From assembly GCA_021324975.1 (NCBI GenBank), contig JAJPIA010000054.1, positions 49,415 through 113,414 on the forward strand: DNA of 64,000 bases, read 5' to 3'. Made by a program: the position numbers and the translations under genes. Each line of letters begins with the position of its first letter. Position 1 is the stretch's first letter. Positions 8,015 through 15,878 of this stretch are shown piece by piece. Source of the stretch: Bacillota bacterium. Lineage in GTDB: Bacteria > Sysuimicrobiota > Sysuimicrobiia > Sysuimicrobiales > Segetimicrobiaceae. The notes under the pieces were generated by a model, which saw only the letters and a list, made by a program, of their open reading frames with translations, did no database searches and was not told the origin of the DNA.

Positions 8015-10366
8015 ATGAGCACGGAAGCGCGTACCGGTCTCGTGCATGAGCTGACCCGCGGCCTGCGCGGGGAGGACGCGATACGACGCCTGCTCCTCGA
8101 CGACCTCGCCTCCCCGCTCGGCGGTAGCGCCGCCGACGACGCCGATACGCTCGTCAAAGCCGCGCTACAGAACGTCCATCTCGAACCCGACCTCGACCAC
8201 GTCGCGGTCAGGGCGTTTCTCCGGACCCTGTACCGCGAAGCGCTCGGAACCCCCGATCCCTCGTCCGCGGAGTATCGCAGGCGCTTTGCCGCCTACGTCC
8301 AGGAGGGAATCGCCCGTGGTGCGCTGGACGCGCGGTTACTGCGCTTCGATTTAGACACACTGGCGGATGCGCTCCAGCCGAGCCGGGACGCCGCGCTTCG
8401 CTTTATTGCCGTGTCCACGCTCGCGGACCGGTATCTCGTCCGCGACCCCGACACACGGCGTGTGCTCGAGACACCCCAGTTCATGTTCATGCGCGTCGCC
8501 ATGGGACTGGCCGTAGCGGAGCAAGATCTCACGGGGTGGGCGCGGACATTCTACGAGGCCATGAGCTCGATGTGGTACCTCCCCAGCACTCCCACCCTGT
8601 TCAACGCGGGCACGCCGCACCATCAACTGGCGTCATGCTACCTGTCCGACGTTCTGGATTCGATGGACCACATCCTGGAGTCCGCGGGCGACTTCGGCCG
8701 GCTGGCCAAGCTTGCCGGCGGGCTCGGGGCGTCCGTGAGCAAGCTCCGCGCGGCCGGGTCGCCCGTCCGGGGCATCAACGGCACATCGTCCGGCATCGTG
8801 CCGTTCGTGCACGTGTATGATGCCCTGCTCCACGCCGTGAGCCAGGGCGGACGGCGGCGCGGCACGCTCGCCGTATACCTCGAGCCATGGCATCTCGAGA
8901 TCCGGGCAGTCCTCGACCTCAAGCGGAACTCTGGGGACCCGTATCGCCGGGCGCCCAGCCTTAACACGGCCCTCTGGATTCCCGATGAGTTTCTCCGACG
9001 CGTGGAAGCGGACGACGAATGGTATCTCTTTGACCCCTCGTACACTCCTGAACTCACGGAGGCCTGGGGCGCCGGCTTCCGCCGCGCATACACGGAGCGC
9101 ATCCATCAGGCGCTCGGGGGCGAGCTTCCGGCGCATGCGTTCCGGGTGCTGCGGGCCCGCGAGCTGTACCGCGAGATCCTGGCCACGTTGCAAGAAACGA
9201 GCCACCCCTGGCTCGTGTTCAAGGACGCCGGCAATCTTCGCAGCATGCTCGCCGGGACCATCCACAGCAGCAACCTGTGCACGGAGATCTTCCTCCCGAC
9301 TTCGCCCGATGAGATCGCGGTGTGCAATCTCGCGAGCGTCAATCTCGCGCGCCATCTCGGACCGACCGGCGTGGAATGGGATCGCCTGCGGCGGACGGTC
9401 GAGATCGCCATCCGGGGCCTCGACAACGTAATCGACTTGAACTTGTACCCTGTCGAGAAGACGCGGGCCTCAAACCTCAAGAACCGCCCGATCGGCCTGG
9501 GCGTCATGGGAGTCGCGGAGACGTTTGCCCGGTTCGGCCTTGCGTACGGCGAACCGGCCGCGCTCGACCTCGTGGACCGCGTCGTCGAGTTCATCAGCTA
9601 CCACGCGATCCTGGCGTCGCACCGGCTGGCGGAGGCGCGCGGCAGCTTCCCGGCATTCGCCGACAGCCGCTGGGCGCAGGGACACGTCCCGATCGACACG
9701 CTCGGCGACCTCGACCGGGATCGAGGTACCCCGGTCGCGGTGGAGCGTGGCACGCGCCTTGACTGGGAGGGCGTACGCGGCCGGATCCGCCGCGGCATGC
9801 GCAACGGAACGGTCATGGCGATCGCGCCGACCGCGACGATCGGGCTCATCGCGGGGACCACTCCGAGTCTCGACCCATACTACGCCAACGTCTTCTCCCG
9901 GCAAACGCTCTCGGGCAAGTTCATCGAGCTCAATCCCGTCTTGGTAGAGGAGCTTCGCGCCGGTGGGCTGTGGGAAGATGTGCGCGCGCGGTTGATTGAA
10001 GCGCGGGGGGACATCGCCGGAATCGAGGAAATCCCCGAAGTCCTCCGACGCCGGCACCTCACGGCCTACCAGATCCCGCCGGACGCGTACATCGACGTGG
10101 CGGCACGAGCGCAAAAGTGGGTCGACATGGGGATCAGCCGCAATCTCTACCTGACAGAGCGGGATCTCACCGCGATGGAAGAAGTGTACCGGCGCGCGTG
10201 GCGAGCCGGCCTGAAATCGACGTACTATCTCTTCATGTCCCCACGCATGTACGCGGAGCAGACGAGCGTGTGGGTGAACAAGGCGCTCAAGCGGCCTCGC
10301 TGGCACCTCGACGACGGGATTCCAGAGGTCAAGGCGTGTGACGTGTCCTGCGAGTCGTGCCAGTGA
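8015..10366 (+). CDS. nrdA: Ribonucleoside-diphosphate reductase, class I large subunit
   Basis: A 783-residue R1 subunit that reduces ribonucleoside diphosphates with the radical supplied by NrdB. Active-site residues are visible: Cys208 (A-S-C-Y-L), the N-x-C-x-E loop with Asn420, Cys422 and Glu424, and Cys437 (A-V-C-N-L-A-S). The Tyr-Tyr pair of the radical path occurs in S-T-Y-Y-L-F-M-S-P, and the tail ends C-D-V-S-C-E-S-C-Q, supplying the shuttle thiols. I see no clear ATP-cone motif at the N-terminus, so allosteric activity control may be absent. ATG 8015 follows AAGGGGG; an upstream GTG at 7931 is rejected because it would translate the terminator. It is the first gene after the B12 riboswitch. 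Confidence 0.93.
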   Translation: MSTEARTGLVHELTRGLRGEDAIRRLLLDDLASPLGGSAADDADTLVKAALQNVHLEPDLDHVAVRAFLRTLYREALGTPDPSSAEYRRRFAAYVQEGIARGALDARLLRFDLDTLADALQPSRDAALRFIAVSTLADRYLVRDPDTRRVLETPQFMFMRVAMGLAVAEQDLTGWARTFYEAMSSMWYLPSTPTLFNAGTPHHQLASCYLSDVLDSMDHILESAGDFGRLAKLAGGLGASVSKLRAAGSPVRGINGTSSGIVPFVHVYDALLHAVSQGGRRRGTLAVYLEPWHLEIRAVLDLKRNSGDPYRRAPSLNTALWIPDEFLRRVEADDEWYLFDPSYTPELTEAWGAGFRRAYTERIHQALGGELPAHAFRVLRARELYREILATLQETSHPWLVFKDAGNLRSMLAGTIHSSNLCTEIFLPTSPDEIAVCNLASVNLARHLGPTGVEWDRLRRTVEIAIRGLDNVIDLNLYPVEKTRASNLKNRPIGLGVMGVAETFARFGLAYGEPAALDLVDRVVEFISYHAILASHRLAEARGSFPAFADSRWAQGHVPIDTLGDLDRDRGTPVAVERGTRLDWEGVRGRIRRGMRNGTVMAIAPTATIGLIAGTTPSLDPYYANVFSRQTLSGKFIELNPVLVEELRAGGLWEDVRARLIEARGDIAGIEEIPEVLRRRHLTAYQIPPDAYIDVAARAQKWVDMGISRNLYLTERDLTAMEEVYRRAWRAGLKSTYYLFMSPRMYAEQTSVWVNKALKRPRWHLDDGIPEVKACDVSCESCQ

Positions 10367-10382
10367 GAGGAGGCATACCGAG

Positions 10383-11372
10383 ATGGCGGGGCAACTGATC
10401 TGCAACGATTCCCTGGAACCGATCCAACTGTTTCCGCTGCGCTATCCGTGGGCGTACGCGCACGCGCAACAGGGCAAGCGGAACACCTGGTTCCCGGAAG
10501 AAGTCCCGCTCGGCGACGACGTGCAAGATTGGGAGCTGCGGTTGACACCGCGGGAGCGCCATGGGGTCGAGATGTTGCTCGGATTCTTCAACCCCATGGA
10601 ATCCTTGGTCACACACAACCTGGCTCTGGTGATCTATCAGCACGTCACCGCGCCGGAGGCGCGCCTGTACCTGGCCCGGCAGATCTGGGAAGAGGCAAAC
10701 CACACGATGGCATTCGAGTACGTGCTCAAGACCCTGCCCGTCGATCGCGCGCGCGTGTTCGCAGCCCATCACGAGGAACCGGCCATCCGAGCGAAGGAAT
10801 CATTTCTGCAACACATCTCCCGCGCGATGCTTGAGCCCCTGGACCTACGCAGGACGGAGGGGAAGCAACGGTTTCTCCGGGACCTCGTCGGTTACTATAT
10901 CGTCCTCGAGGGCGTGTTCTTCTACGGGGGGTTTCTGTTCGCGTACGCATTTCGCCGGCGCAACCTGCTGCGCGGCCTCGCGACCATCGTGGATTGGGTT
11001 CTGAAGGACGAGAGCCTGCACCTCTCCTTCGGCGTGCACCTGGTGACGCAGTTGCTCAACGAACATCCCGACGTCATGACGCCGGCCGTCGGCCAAGAGA
11101 TCAAAGTGCTCATCCTGCAGGCGGTGGACCTGGAACGGCGCTACAACCGCGCCATCCTCCCTGAGCCGGTCCTGGGGGTGAGCGCGGAGGTGCTCACGGC
11201 ATATACCGAGTATGTCACCGACCGGCGGCTCGAGGAGTTGGGGCTGGGTGCACACTTCGGCACACCGAATCCGGCCAAGTGGATGGCCACGGAAGTCGAT
11301 GCGCCGGAGATCGTCAACTTCTTCGAAGCCACAAACGTGCACTACGAAGTAGGCGCGGACCGGAATCGGTAG
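10383..11372 (+). CDS. nrdB: Ribonucleotide reductase small subunit, class Ic-like (Phe at radical site)
   Basis: A 329-residue R2 subunit starting 16 bp after nrdA, behind a GAGGAGG site. The metal ligands fit the R2 spacing: Glu73, Glu104 and His107, then Glu176, Glu210 and His213. Measured from Glu104, the spacing to Glu73 (31) and from Glu176 to Glu210 (34) equals that of the E. coli enzyme. The residue four after His107, where class Ia enzymes have the radical Tyr, is Phe111, and the first ligand is Glu instead of Asp. Both changes are the pattern known for the Mn/Fe class Ic subunit of Chlamydia. I infer a Mn/Fe cofactor; the sequence alone does not prove it. Confidence 0.9.
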   Translation: MAGQLICNDSLEPIQLFPLRYPWAYAHAQQGKRNTWFPEEVPLGDDVQDWELRLTPRERHGVEMLLGFFNPMESLVTHNLALVIYQHVTAPEARLYLARQIWEEANHTMAFEYVLKTLPVDRARVFAAHHEEPAIRAKESFLQHISRAMLEPLDLRRTEGKQRFLRDLVGYYIVLEGVFFYGGFLFAYAFRRRNLLRGLATIVDWVLKDESLHLSFGVHLVTQLLNEHPDVMTPAVGQEIKVLILQAVDLERRYNRAILPEPVLGVSAEVLTAYTEYVTDRRLEELGLGAHFGTPNPAKWMATEVDAPEIVNFFEATNVHYEVGADRNR

Positions 11373-11497
11373 GACAAACACCCATGCCCATCCATCTCCC
11401 CAGGCCTCTTCTCACGACGGTCGTGGCGAAGACGGGGACGTCCATCTGATAACGTGAGGCATGAGGACCGGCACGCAACGAACGAGGAGGAATCGCG

Positions 11498-12076
11498 ATG
11501 GTAGGATCGCACGCGGAGATGCACTTTGGGAGCCGTCTCGCGCCGGCAGACCCCGTTGATCTTCCGGGGTTTGTGCGAGAGGTACTCGATAATGAGACCG
11601 AGCGGTTCGGCGCGCCGCTCAACACCACGAGGGTCTTGGCCCATCATCCCTCCCTCCTGATGGCGTACAAGGCGTGGAGCAAGGCCATGAGCGAGACGAC
11701 GCTCATCCCGAACACCCTTAAGTATCTCGTTTATGTCCGGGTCGCCGGGCTCAACGGATGCCCGTTCTGAGTAGATATCAACACCGCCTCGGGTCAGGCG
11801 GCCGGCATATCAGACGAGAAGTTCGCGCACCTCGACGAGTACGCGACACATCCGCTGTTCACGTCGCTCGAGCGGCAGGTGCTCGCCTACGCCGACGGGA
11901 TGACGATCTCCGGTCGGGACACCGACGACGAAGCCTTTGCCGCTCTTCGCAAACACTTCTCACCGCAGGCCCTCGTGGAGCTAACCGCGCACATTGCGTT
12001 TGAGAACTTCCGTAGCCGCTTCAACCACGCATTTCGGATCGAAGCGCAGGGCTTCTGTCGACTTCCGCGCCGATAA
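11498..12076 (+). CDS. CMD/AhpD-like selenoprotein candidate, read through in-frame TGA
   Basis: A 192-residue CMD-family protein if the TGA at 11768-11770 is selenocysteine. The reading frame is the same before and after it. Upstream, L-N-G-C-P-F gives Cys88, and the TGA is residue 91 in a CxxU motif; homologues have C at this position followed by V-D-I-N-x-A. The continuation A-A-G-I-S-D-E-K, L-D-E-Y-A-T-x-P-L-F, V-L-A-Y-A-D-G-M-T and V-E-L-T-A-H-I-A-F-E-N is the expected family sequence, and the tail has G-F-C like the copy at 3550. A GAGGAGG site precedes ATG 11498. It lies 125 bp after nrdB on the same strand and could serve redox needs there, but this is inference. Confidence 0.85.
11774..11811 (+). 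promoter_or_regulatory. Putative bacterial SECIS hairpin of the second CMD-like gene
   Basis: GATAT (11774-11778) pairs with ATATC (11807-11811) as a lower stem. Above a short internal loop, CCGCCT (11784-11789) pairs with AGGCGG (11796-11801), leaving the apical loop CGGGTC. The apical loop starts 20 nt after the TGA. The layout (lower stem, internal loop, GC-rich upper stem, GGG in the loop) parallels the hairpin of the copy at 3550. Confidence 0.65.
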
Positions 12077-12245
12077 CGCCATGGACTCGGGGAAGGACGC
12101 CTTGCCGTCATGGGGGTGGCCTCTCTATCGCTTCAGCCTAACGCCAGAAGCGGCCGGCGACGAATGCCAGCTCGAGCGCGATCAGAATGTGCCCCGAGGC
12201 ACGGGCCGTTGGTGCAGTTTGCCAGCGCCCGCCCCGGAACCGCGG

Positions 12246-12400
12246 CTACGCCACTGGGGCGCCGCCGCTGACGAGGATGAGATGACCCGTGGACGCACGC
12301 TGACGAAACCCGAGGATCGCCTGATACTCAGGCGAGCCATGCCACTTTTTTGACGTGTTCGACGGTGGGGAACTCTTCAACGGAGTTGACGTCGCACTAA
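12246..12400 (-). pseudogene. DUF1330-family C-terminal remnant with frameshift
   Basis: The minus strand encodes V-E-E-F-P-T-V-E-H-V-K-K, then, one frame over, W-H-G-S-P-E-Y-Q-A-I-L and R-Q-R-A-S-T-G-H-L-I-L-V before a TAG. This is the typical end of DUF1330 proteins. The break falls in a run of six A, so one extra A explains it. The N-terminal half is missing: a stop lies just upstream. It directly follows the reductase-like gene ending at 12412. I see nothing else coding between 12077 and 12411. Confidence 0.5.
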
Positions 12401-12411
12401 GCAGGGTGAGT

Positions 12412-13011
12412 TTAACGCCGGATTAGCCGAAAGCCAAACTCTCGTCCAAGGTCGCCCCTCGAAGCGAGGCTGATCCATAGCCGTGCTTGCGCCTCCATCA
12501 GCCCGGCGTTGGAGAGCGGGCCCAAATCCCAAGGATCAAACCCAACGTCCCGAATGAGGCTTTCAACCGAACGTTTGGCCTCGTCGTGATCGCCGCAGTA
12601 GAACATCGCCAGGCGTCCTTCATCATAGATCGGATTGTCCATGTTGTTAGCGCCGGTGGTGTTAAATGCCTTGACCATCCTGGCCCGCGGGGCGCGGGCT
12701 TGAAGCGCCTCGGCACCGGAAGCGAAAGAGCCCTGTAAGACGGCAGCCGCTCGAGGCGGCGGATTGGTACAATCGACCACCGTCTTGTCCTGCAGGTCGA
12801 GCAGGGGCACGAGTTCGTACGCCGCCTGCCAGGGCAGCGCGATCACAACGATCTCGGCAAACCCGGCGGCCTCCTCCATCGCCCCGAACCGCGCGGTCTT
12901 CTCGCCCGACCGGCCGTTCCTCACGCCAAACATGATATCGTGGCTGCGACGCTGCCAAGCGCGACCAAGCGCGCCGCCGACGTTCCCGGCACCGAGGATT
13001 CCAATCTTCAT
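12412..13011 (-). CDS. NAD(P)-binding protein of the F420-dependent NADP oxidoreductase-like family
   Basis: A 199-residue Rossmann-fold protein. The N-terminus M-K-I-G-I-L-G-A-G-N-V-G-G-A-L-G-R is a clear dinucleotide-binding motif. It continues with V-V-I-A-L-P-W-Q-A, V-V-D-C-T-N-P and M-V-K-A-F-N-T-T-G, the conserved pattern of the NADP-oxidoreductase/F420-dependent group. Homologues are often called NADPH-dependent F420 reductases, but many members do not use F420, and no F420 genes are visible here. It follows the HxlR regulator by 55 bp in the same direction and may be controlled by it. Confidence 0.8.
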   Translation of the reverse strand: MKIGILGAGNVGGALGRAWQRRSHDIMFGVRNGRSGEKTARFGAMEEAAGFAEIVVIALPWQAAYELVPLLDLQDKTVVDCTNPPPRAAAVLQGSFASGAEALQARAPRARMVKAFNTTGANNMDNPIYDEGRLAMFYCGDHDEAKRSVESLIRDVGFDPWDLGPLSNAGLMEAQARLWISLASRGDLGREFGFRLIRR

Positions 13012-13066
13012 ACGGTCCCCCTGTCTTTGCCGTCACGGTGAGGATCCCACAAGGCGCGGGAAGTTT

Positions 13067-13498
13067 CTAGGCACCGGGCGGTGCGATGCTTACCTGGGGG
13101 GTACGTGTGGACCGTCCGCCGGGGCGCCCGGCAGCCAGGTCAAACCTCGCTCGTGCGGCGTCGCGCTCGGCGACGTGCGCCCGCGCCCAGTGGCATAGCT
13201 CCTGAACGGGCTTGATGACGCTGCGGCCCATGTCCGTCAGTTCGTACTCGACGCGCGACGGTGCCGTGGGATAGGCGGTGCGTGTGATGAGTCCGTCGCG
13301 CTCCATGCCGCGGAGCGTCTGCGTCAGCACCTTCGCCGAAATGCCCTCGATGGCCTCTTGAAGCTCGTGCGTACGGAGGACGCCGTTACGAAGCAGGTGA
13401 AGGACCACAATGCGCCACTTATCCGCGAGTAACTCGATCGCATCGCGCGACTGTAGGGCCAGTGATCGGAGACCCGGACCTCGCGCCATCGTGGTCAT
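13067..13498 (-). CDS. HxlR-family winged-helix transcriptional regulator
   Basis: A 143-residue regulator. The HxlR pattern is complete: A-I-E-L-L-A-D-K-W-R-I-V-V-L-H-L-L, then R-T-H-E-L-Q-E-A-I-E-G-I-S-A-K-V-L-T-Q-T-L-R as the recognition helix, G-L-I-T-R-T-A-Y, and V-E-Y-E-L-T-D-M-G-R-S-V for the wing and dimer helix. ATG 13498 is chosen; a second ATG lies 9 nt downstream and the longer frame upstream lacks family sequence. HxlR members usually sense reactive electrophiles or redox stress. It reads away from a DJ-1/PfpI remnant, a partner type often seen beside HxlR genes. Confidence 0.88.
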   Translation of the reverse strand: MTTMARGPGLRSLALQSRDAIELLADKWRIVVLHLLRNGVLRTHELQEAIEGISAKVLTQTLRGMERDGLITRTAYPTAPSRVEYELTDMGRSVIKPVQELCHWARAHVAERDAARARFDLAAGRPGGRSTRTPQVSIAPPGA

Positions 13499-13622
13499 CT
13501 TAGCGTACCGGAGCCGGCGTCGGCCAGATCTGCCCGGCGTCCACAGCATCCCCCAAGACTCCGCCGCCCCGACCGGGAGGCCTCGCCGCGCGTAACGTGT
13601 GCTTTGTGCGTCCGTCCGATGC

Positions 13623-13640
13623 ACCTACCCCCGGGTAAGT
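13623..13640. promoter_or_regulatory. Possible HxlR operator (inverted repeat)
   Basis: ACCTACCC (13623-13630) and GGGTAAGT (13633-13640) form a near-perfect inverted repeat with a 2-bp centre and one mismatch. It lies between the HxlR gene and the divergent PfpI remnant, 125 bp from the regulator start, where a shared operator would be expected. No experimental motif supports it. Confidence 0.3.
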
Positions 13641-13720
13641 ATGGTACTCGCGACTGCCCTTGAGAGACACGCGGCGCGTCTGTTAGTCTCCTCCCACAGG
13701 CATCCCCCGCCGCGCATCAA

Positions 13721-13891
13721 TCGCTGTTGCTCAAAACCCGGCTGTCAGACGGCCGGCTCCTCGTCGAGGGAAAAACCTGGACCGGCTTCGCCAACTCCGA
13801 AGAAAAATATGCGGCTGCGATCACCTCCGCGGCAATCGCGCGTGCGACCGTGGACCGAGCGATTCTGACTCGCCTGCCGGAGGTACAATGA
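13721..13891 (+). pseudogene. DJ-1/PfpI-family C-terminal remnant
   Basis: A 56-codon open stretch ending in TGA reads like the end of a DJ-1/PfpI amidotransferase-like protein: R-L-S-D-G-R-L-L-V-E-G-K, then T-G-F-A-N-S-E-E, the place where homologues have T-G-F-x-N-x-E-E. The part carrying the catalytic cysteine is absent and stops lie upstream, so I read it as a truncated relic divergent from the HxlR gene. Confidence 0.5.
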
Positions 13892-13908
13892 CGGCATGCA
13901 CGCTTGCT

Positions 13909-14808
13909 TTACAGAATGGGGGCGTCGTTGACTGTGTCATCCACGCGCGCAGCGAGAAGAGCACGCAGACGTTCGAGTTGACGCAGCAACAGCGCCTCGT
14001 CTCCCTGATACTCCAGCGTGAGGACGGCCGGACTGGTTTGCCGGAGCACGCTGACGAGCAGGGCGTATTGATCCTCCAACAGCTCTTCGTGGGCGTCGAA
14101 AATCATGCCGTTCCTCGGGCGGGTACCGCTGATGTGCACTTCCCGTACGCGCTCGAGCGGCAGGCGCCCAACGTACTGCTCGAACGAGAGCCCGAGCCGT
14201 TCGGCACTCACCTGGGCGTGTGCGATGTCGAGCAGGAGCGACGCGCCCGTTTCTTCGAGAGTCCGCGCGATGAAGTCCGGCGCACAGACGTATTCGTAGG
14301 CGCCGCCGGGACAATAGTTGAGGTTCTCGAGTAGCAGCGGGACGGGAAGGACCGCCGCGAGTGCTCGGATCGTCGCCGGAATGGTCCGCGCGACCTCCTC
14401 TCTCGGCAGCGTCGGCGACATTGTGTGCATGAACTCCTCGCCGTGCTTCACGTGGGCGGCGCTGAACCCCAGGTGAACGCTCAGCCAGGGTGCGCCGGTC
14501 CTGGTCAGCACGGCCTGTGTCCGGGCGACGGCGTCCTGTTGCTCCAGCGCTCGTGGATGCGCGAGCGACCAGTCGTACAGAGCATTGTGCACGAGCAAAC
14601 GGCACTGTGGAGCCTCTGCCACGACAGCGTCGAGGTGCGGTCCGCCTAGCTCCAGATAGTCGATATCCAAACCCTTCGTTCGCAGCAACCGCCGCGTGAC
14701 GGGGCCGTCGGAAACGGCCAGGGCAACCGTGTGACCCTGCCGTTCGCGCGTTTTTACGCGGCGCCACACAATCGTGGAATGAGGGACGTCACAGGACACT
14801 CGGCGCAT
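13909..14808 (-). CDS. DUF692-family (MNIO-type) TIM-barrel enzyme
   Basis: A protein of up to 299 residues of the DUF692/MNIO family, multinuclear non-heme iron oxidative enzymes that include MbnB. Visible metal-site motifs are S-V-H-L-G-F, L-L-L-E-N-L-N-Y, L-L-L-D-I-A-H-A, R-E-V-H-I-S-G and D-A-H-E, and the tail has L-T-L-E-Y-Q-G-D-E. Known members oxidise cysteine or other residues of ribosomal peptides. No obvious precursor peptide or DUF2063-type partner is seen beside it. The start is uncertain: ATG 14808 overlaps the upstream membrane gene by 55 bp, and GTG 14769 is an alternative. Confidence 0.8.
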   Translation of the reverse strand: MRRVSCDVPHSTIVWRRVKTRERQGHTVALAVSDGPVTRRLLRTKGLDIDYLELGGPHLDAVVAEAPQCRLLVHNALYDWSLAHPRALEQQDAVARTQAVLTRTGAPWLSVHLGFSAAHVKHGEEFMHTMSPTLPREEVARTIPATIRALAAVLPVPLLLENLNYCPGGAYEYVCAPDFIARTLEETGASLLLDIAHAQVSAERLGLSFEQYVGRLPLERVREVHISGTRPRNGMIFDAHEELLEDQYALLVSVLRQTSPAVLTLEYQGDEALLLRQLERLRALLAARVDDTVNDAPIL

Positions 14809-15260
14809 CCCTGCTGAGAGTGGACCCTGGTGACGGCCGGTTCACAGTCCGTGGGTGCGAGGCCCCGGAGGTATGTGAGACTCGCGACCGCAGCGCCGGC
14901 GGTCACGGGCCAGCCCGCGGCGGCGCTGATGGCGACGAACGAGGCAAGCGGAAGGTGGATCAGTGCGACATACAAGCCGCCGGCTCTCGCCAGAAACAAT
15001 AATCCCCACAGTACAGTCAGCCCCCGGAGCGCTCCGTCCGTCACGGCCGGCAAGAGCGTGGTGCCATACACGCGGCGCAGCGGTCGCATCAGCATGGCGA
15101 GGAGGGGACGCCCTGCCGCGGCAGAGGCGACGAATCCTACACCATCGAGCAGGTTCTCAATTATGCCGCCCGCTGCAAAAACAGTCGGATCCCGCACGAT
15201 CAGGGCCACAGCCCCCTGGGCGACCGTCGCACCGGCACCGTACAGGGCGAAGGGGTCCAC
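14754..15260 (-). CDS. Septation-protein-like membrane protein, 3' part of a frameshifted gene
   Basis: A 168-residue frame from GTG 15260. It has four or five hydrophobic helices with G-R-P-L-L-A-M-L-M-R-P-L and an internal D-P-T-V-F-A-A-G-G-I-I-E-N segment. This is the pattern of small VC0807/DUF3159-like membrane proteins related to intracellular septation proteins. The N-terminal helix of such proteins is missing here but occurs upstream in another frame (15277-15408), so the gene is probably broken by a frameshift near 15285. The C-terminal tail carries five cysteines, including G-C-A-E-C. Its end overlaps the DUF692 start. Confidence 0.55.
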   Translation of the reverse strand: MDPFALYGAGATVAQGAVALIVRDPTVFAAGGIIENLLDGVGFVASAAAGRPLLAMLMRPLRRVYGTTLLPAVTDGALRGLTVLWGLLFLARAGGLYVALIHLPLASFVAISAAAGWPVTAGAAVASLTYLRGLAPTDCEPAVTRVHSQQGCAECPVTSLIPRLCGAA

Positions 15261-15276
15261 AGACGACCGGCGCCAA

Positions 15277-15408
15277 TCATACGCCGCGACGGGTCACCGC
15301 CGAGATGACTACGGCAACGATCCCGATCGCTCCGACGCCCAGCCTTACGCCAAGGTAGTACAGAAGTTGCGGCAGCACAACGCCCACCGCGATTCGGTGG
15401 GCGGCCAC
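15277..15408 (-). pseudogene. 5' fragment of the frameshifted membrane gene
   Basis: A GTG at 15408, preceded by a CGAGGA site, opens a 43-residue frame containing V-V-L-P-Q-L-L-Y-Y-L-G-V-R-L-G and one membrane helix. This is typical of the first helix of the family seen at 14754-15260, which follows in another frame after V-T-R-R-G. I join them as one damaged gene. The DNA from 15409 to 15512 shows nothing else. Confidence 0.45.
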
Positions 15409-15512
15409 TCCTCGAACGTCGGGCTGCGAGCATGGCGCCCGGGCTCGGGTCGGTTTGGCTGTGCGCGGTCGGGATGAGGAGGCGTCGGGCGATAACGGCC
15501 AAACCGCTTGCG

Positions 15513-15878
15513 CTACTCCACGATGTCAAGAGCGTGCCGGAGCGTCTCGTCGACGCGCGAGAGATCCTGCGGTGATGCCATCCCCAGCGTTCGCCGGACG
15601 ATCCGCTTGTCGATCGCAAGCAACTTAGAGATCCGGACCGTGCTGGGATGCCGGAGCCCAACGGCACGCCACTCCTGCAACGGACAATCGCCCGGTCCCG
15701 GTCGGCGGTAGTATCGGGGTTGACTGCTGATCGGGCACACAATGACATCGGGCAGGTCACGATGGAACGCGTTGGCGCTTATGATTATGGCCGGTCGAGG
15801 TTTGGTCCCCGAGTGATCTGAGAAGGGCACATCCACGACAACAACCCGCCCCCGCCTAAAGGTAATCGTAGAGGGCAT
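15513..15878 (-). CDS. MazF/PemK-family endoribonuclease toxin
   Basis: A 121-residue toxin of normal length for the MazF/PemK/PF02452 family. Motifs include R-R-G-R-V-V-V-V-D-V-P-F-S-D, K-P-R-P-A-I-I-I-S, V-C-P-I-S-S-Q-P and the C-terminal half with S-K-L-L-A-I-D-K-R-I-V-R-R-T-L-G. It would cut mRNA when freed from its antitoxin. Its start overlaps the antitoxin end by 23 bp, the usual toxin-antitoxin coupling. Confidence 0.87.
   Translation of the reverse strand: MPSTITFRRGRVVVVDVPFSDHSGTKPRPAIIISANAFHRDLPDVIVCPISSQPRYYRRPGPGDCPLQEWRAVGLRHPSTVRISKLLAIDKRIVRRTLGMASPQDLSRVDETLRHALDIVE

Noticed and set aside
3919..11770. General reading of TGA as Trp in this organism
   Set aside because: Many clear genes end in TGA (FUSC, nrdA, rpoD neighbours), and the two in-frame cases sit at Cys positions, not Trp positions.
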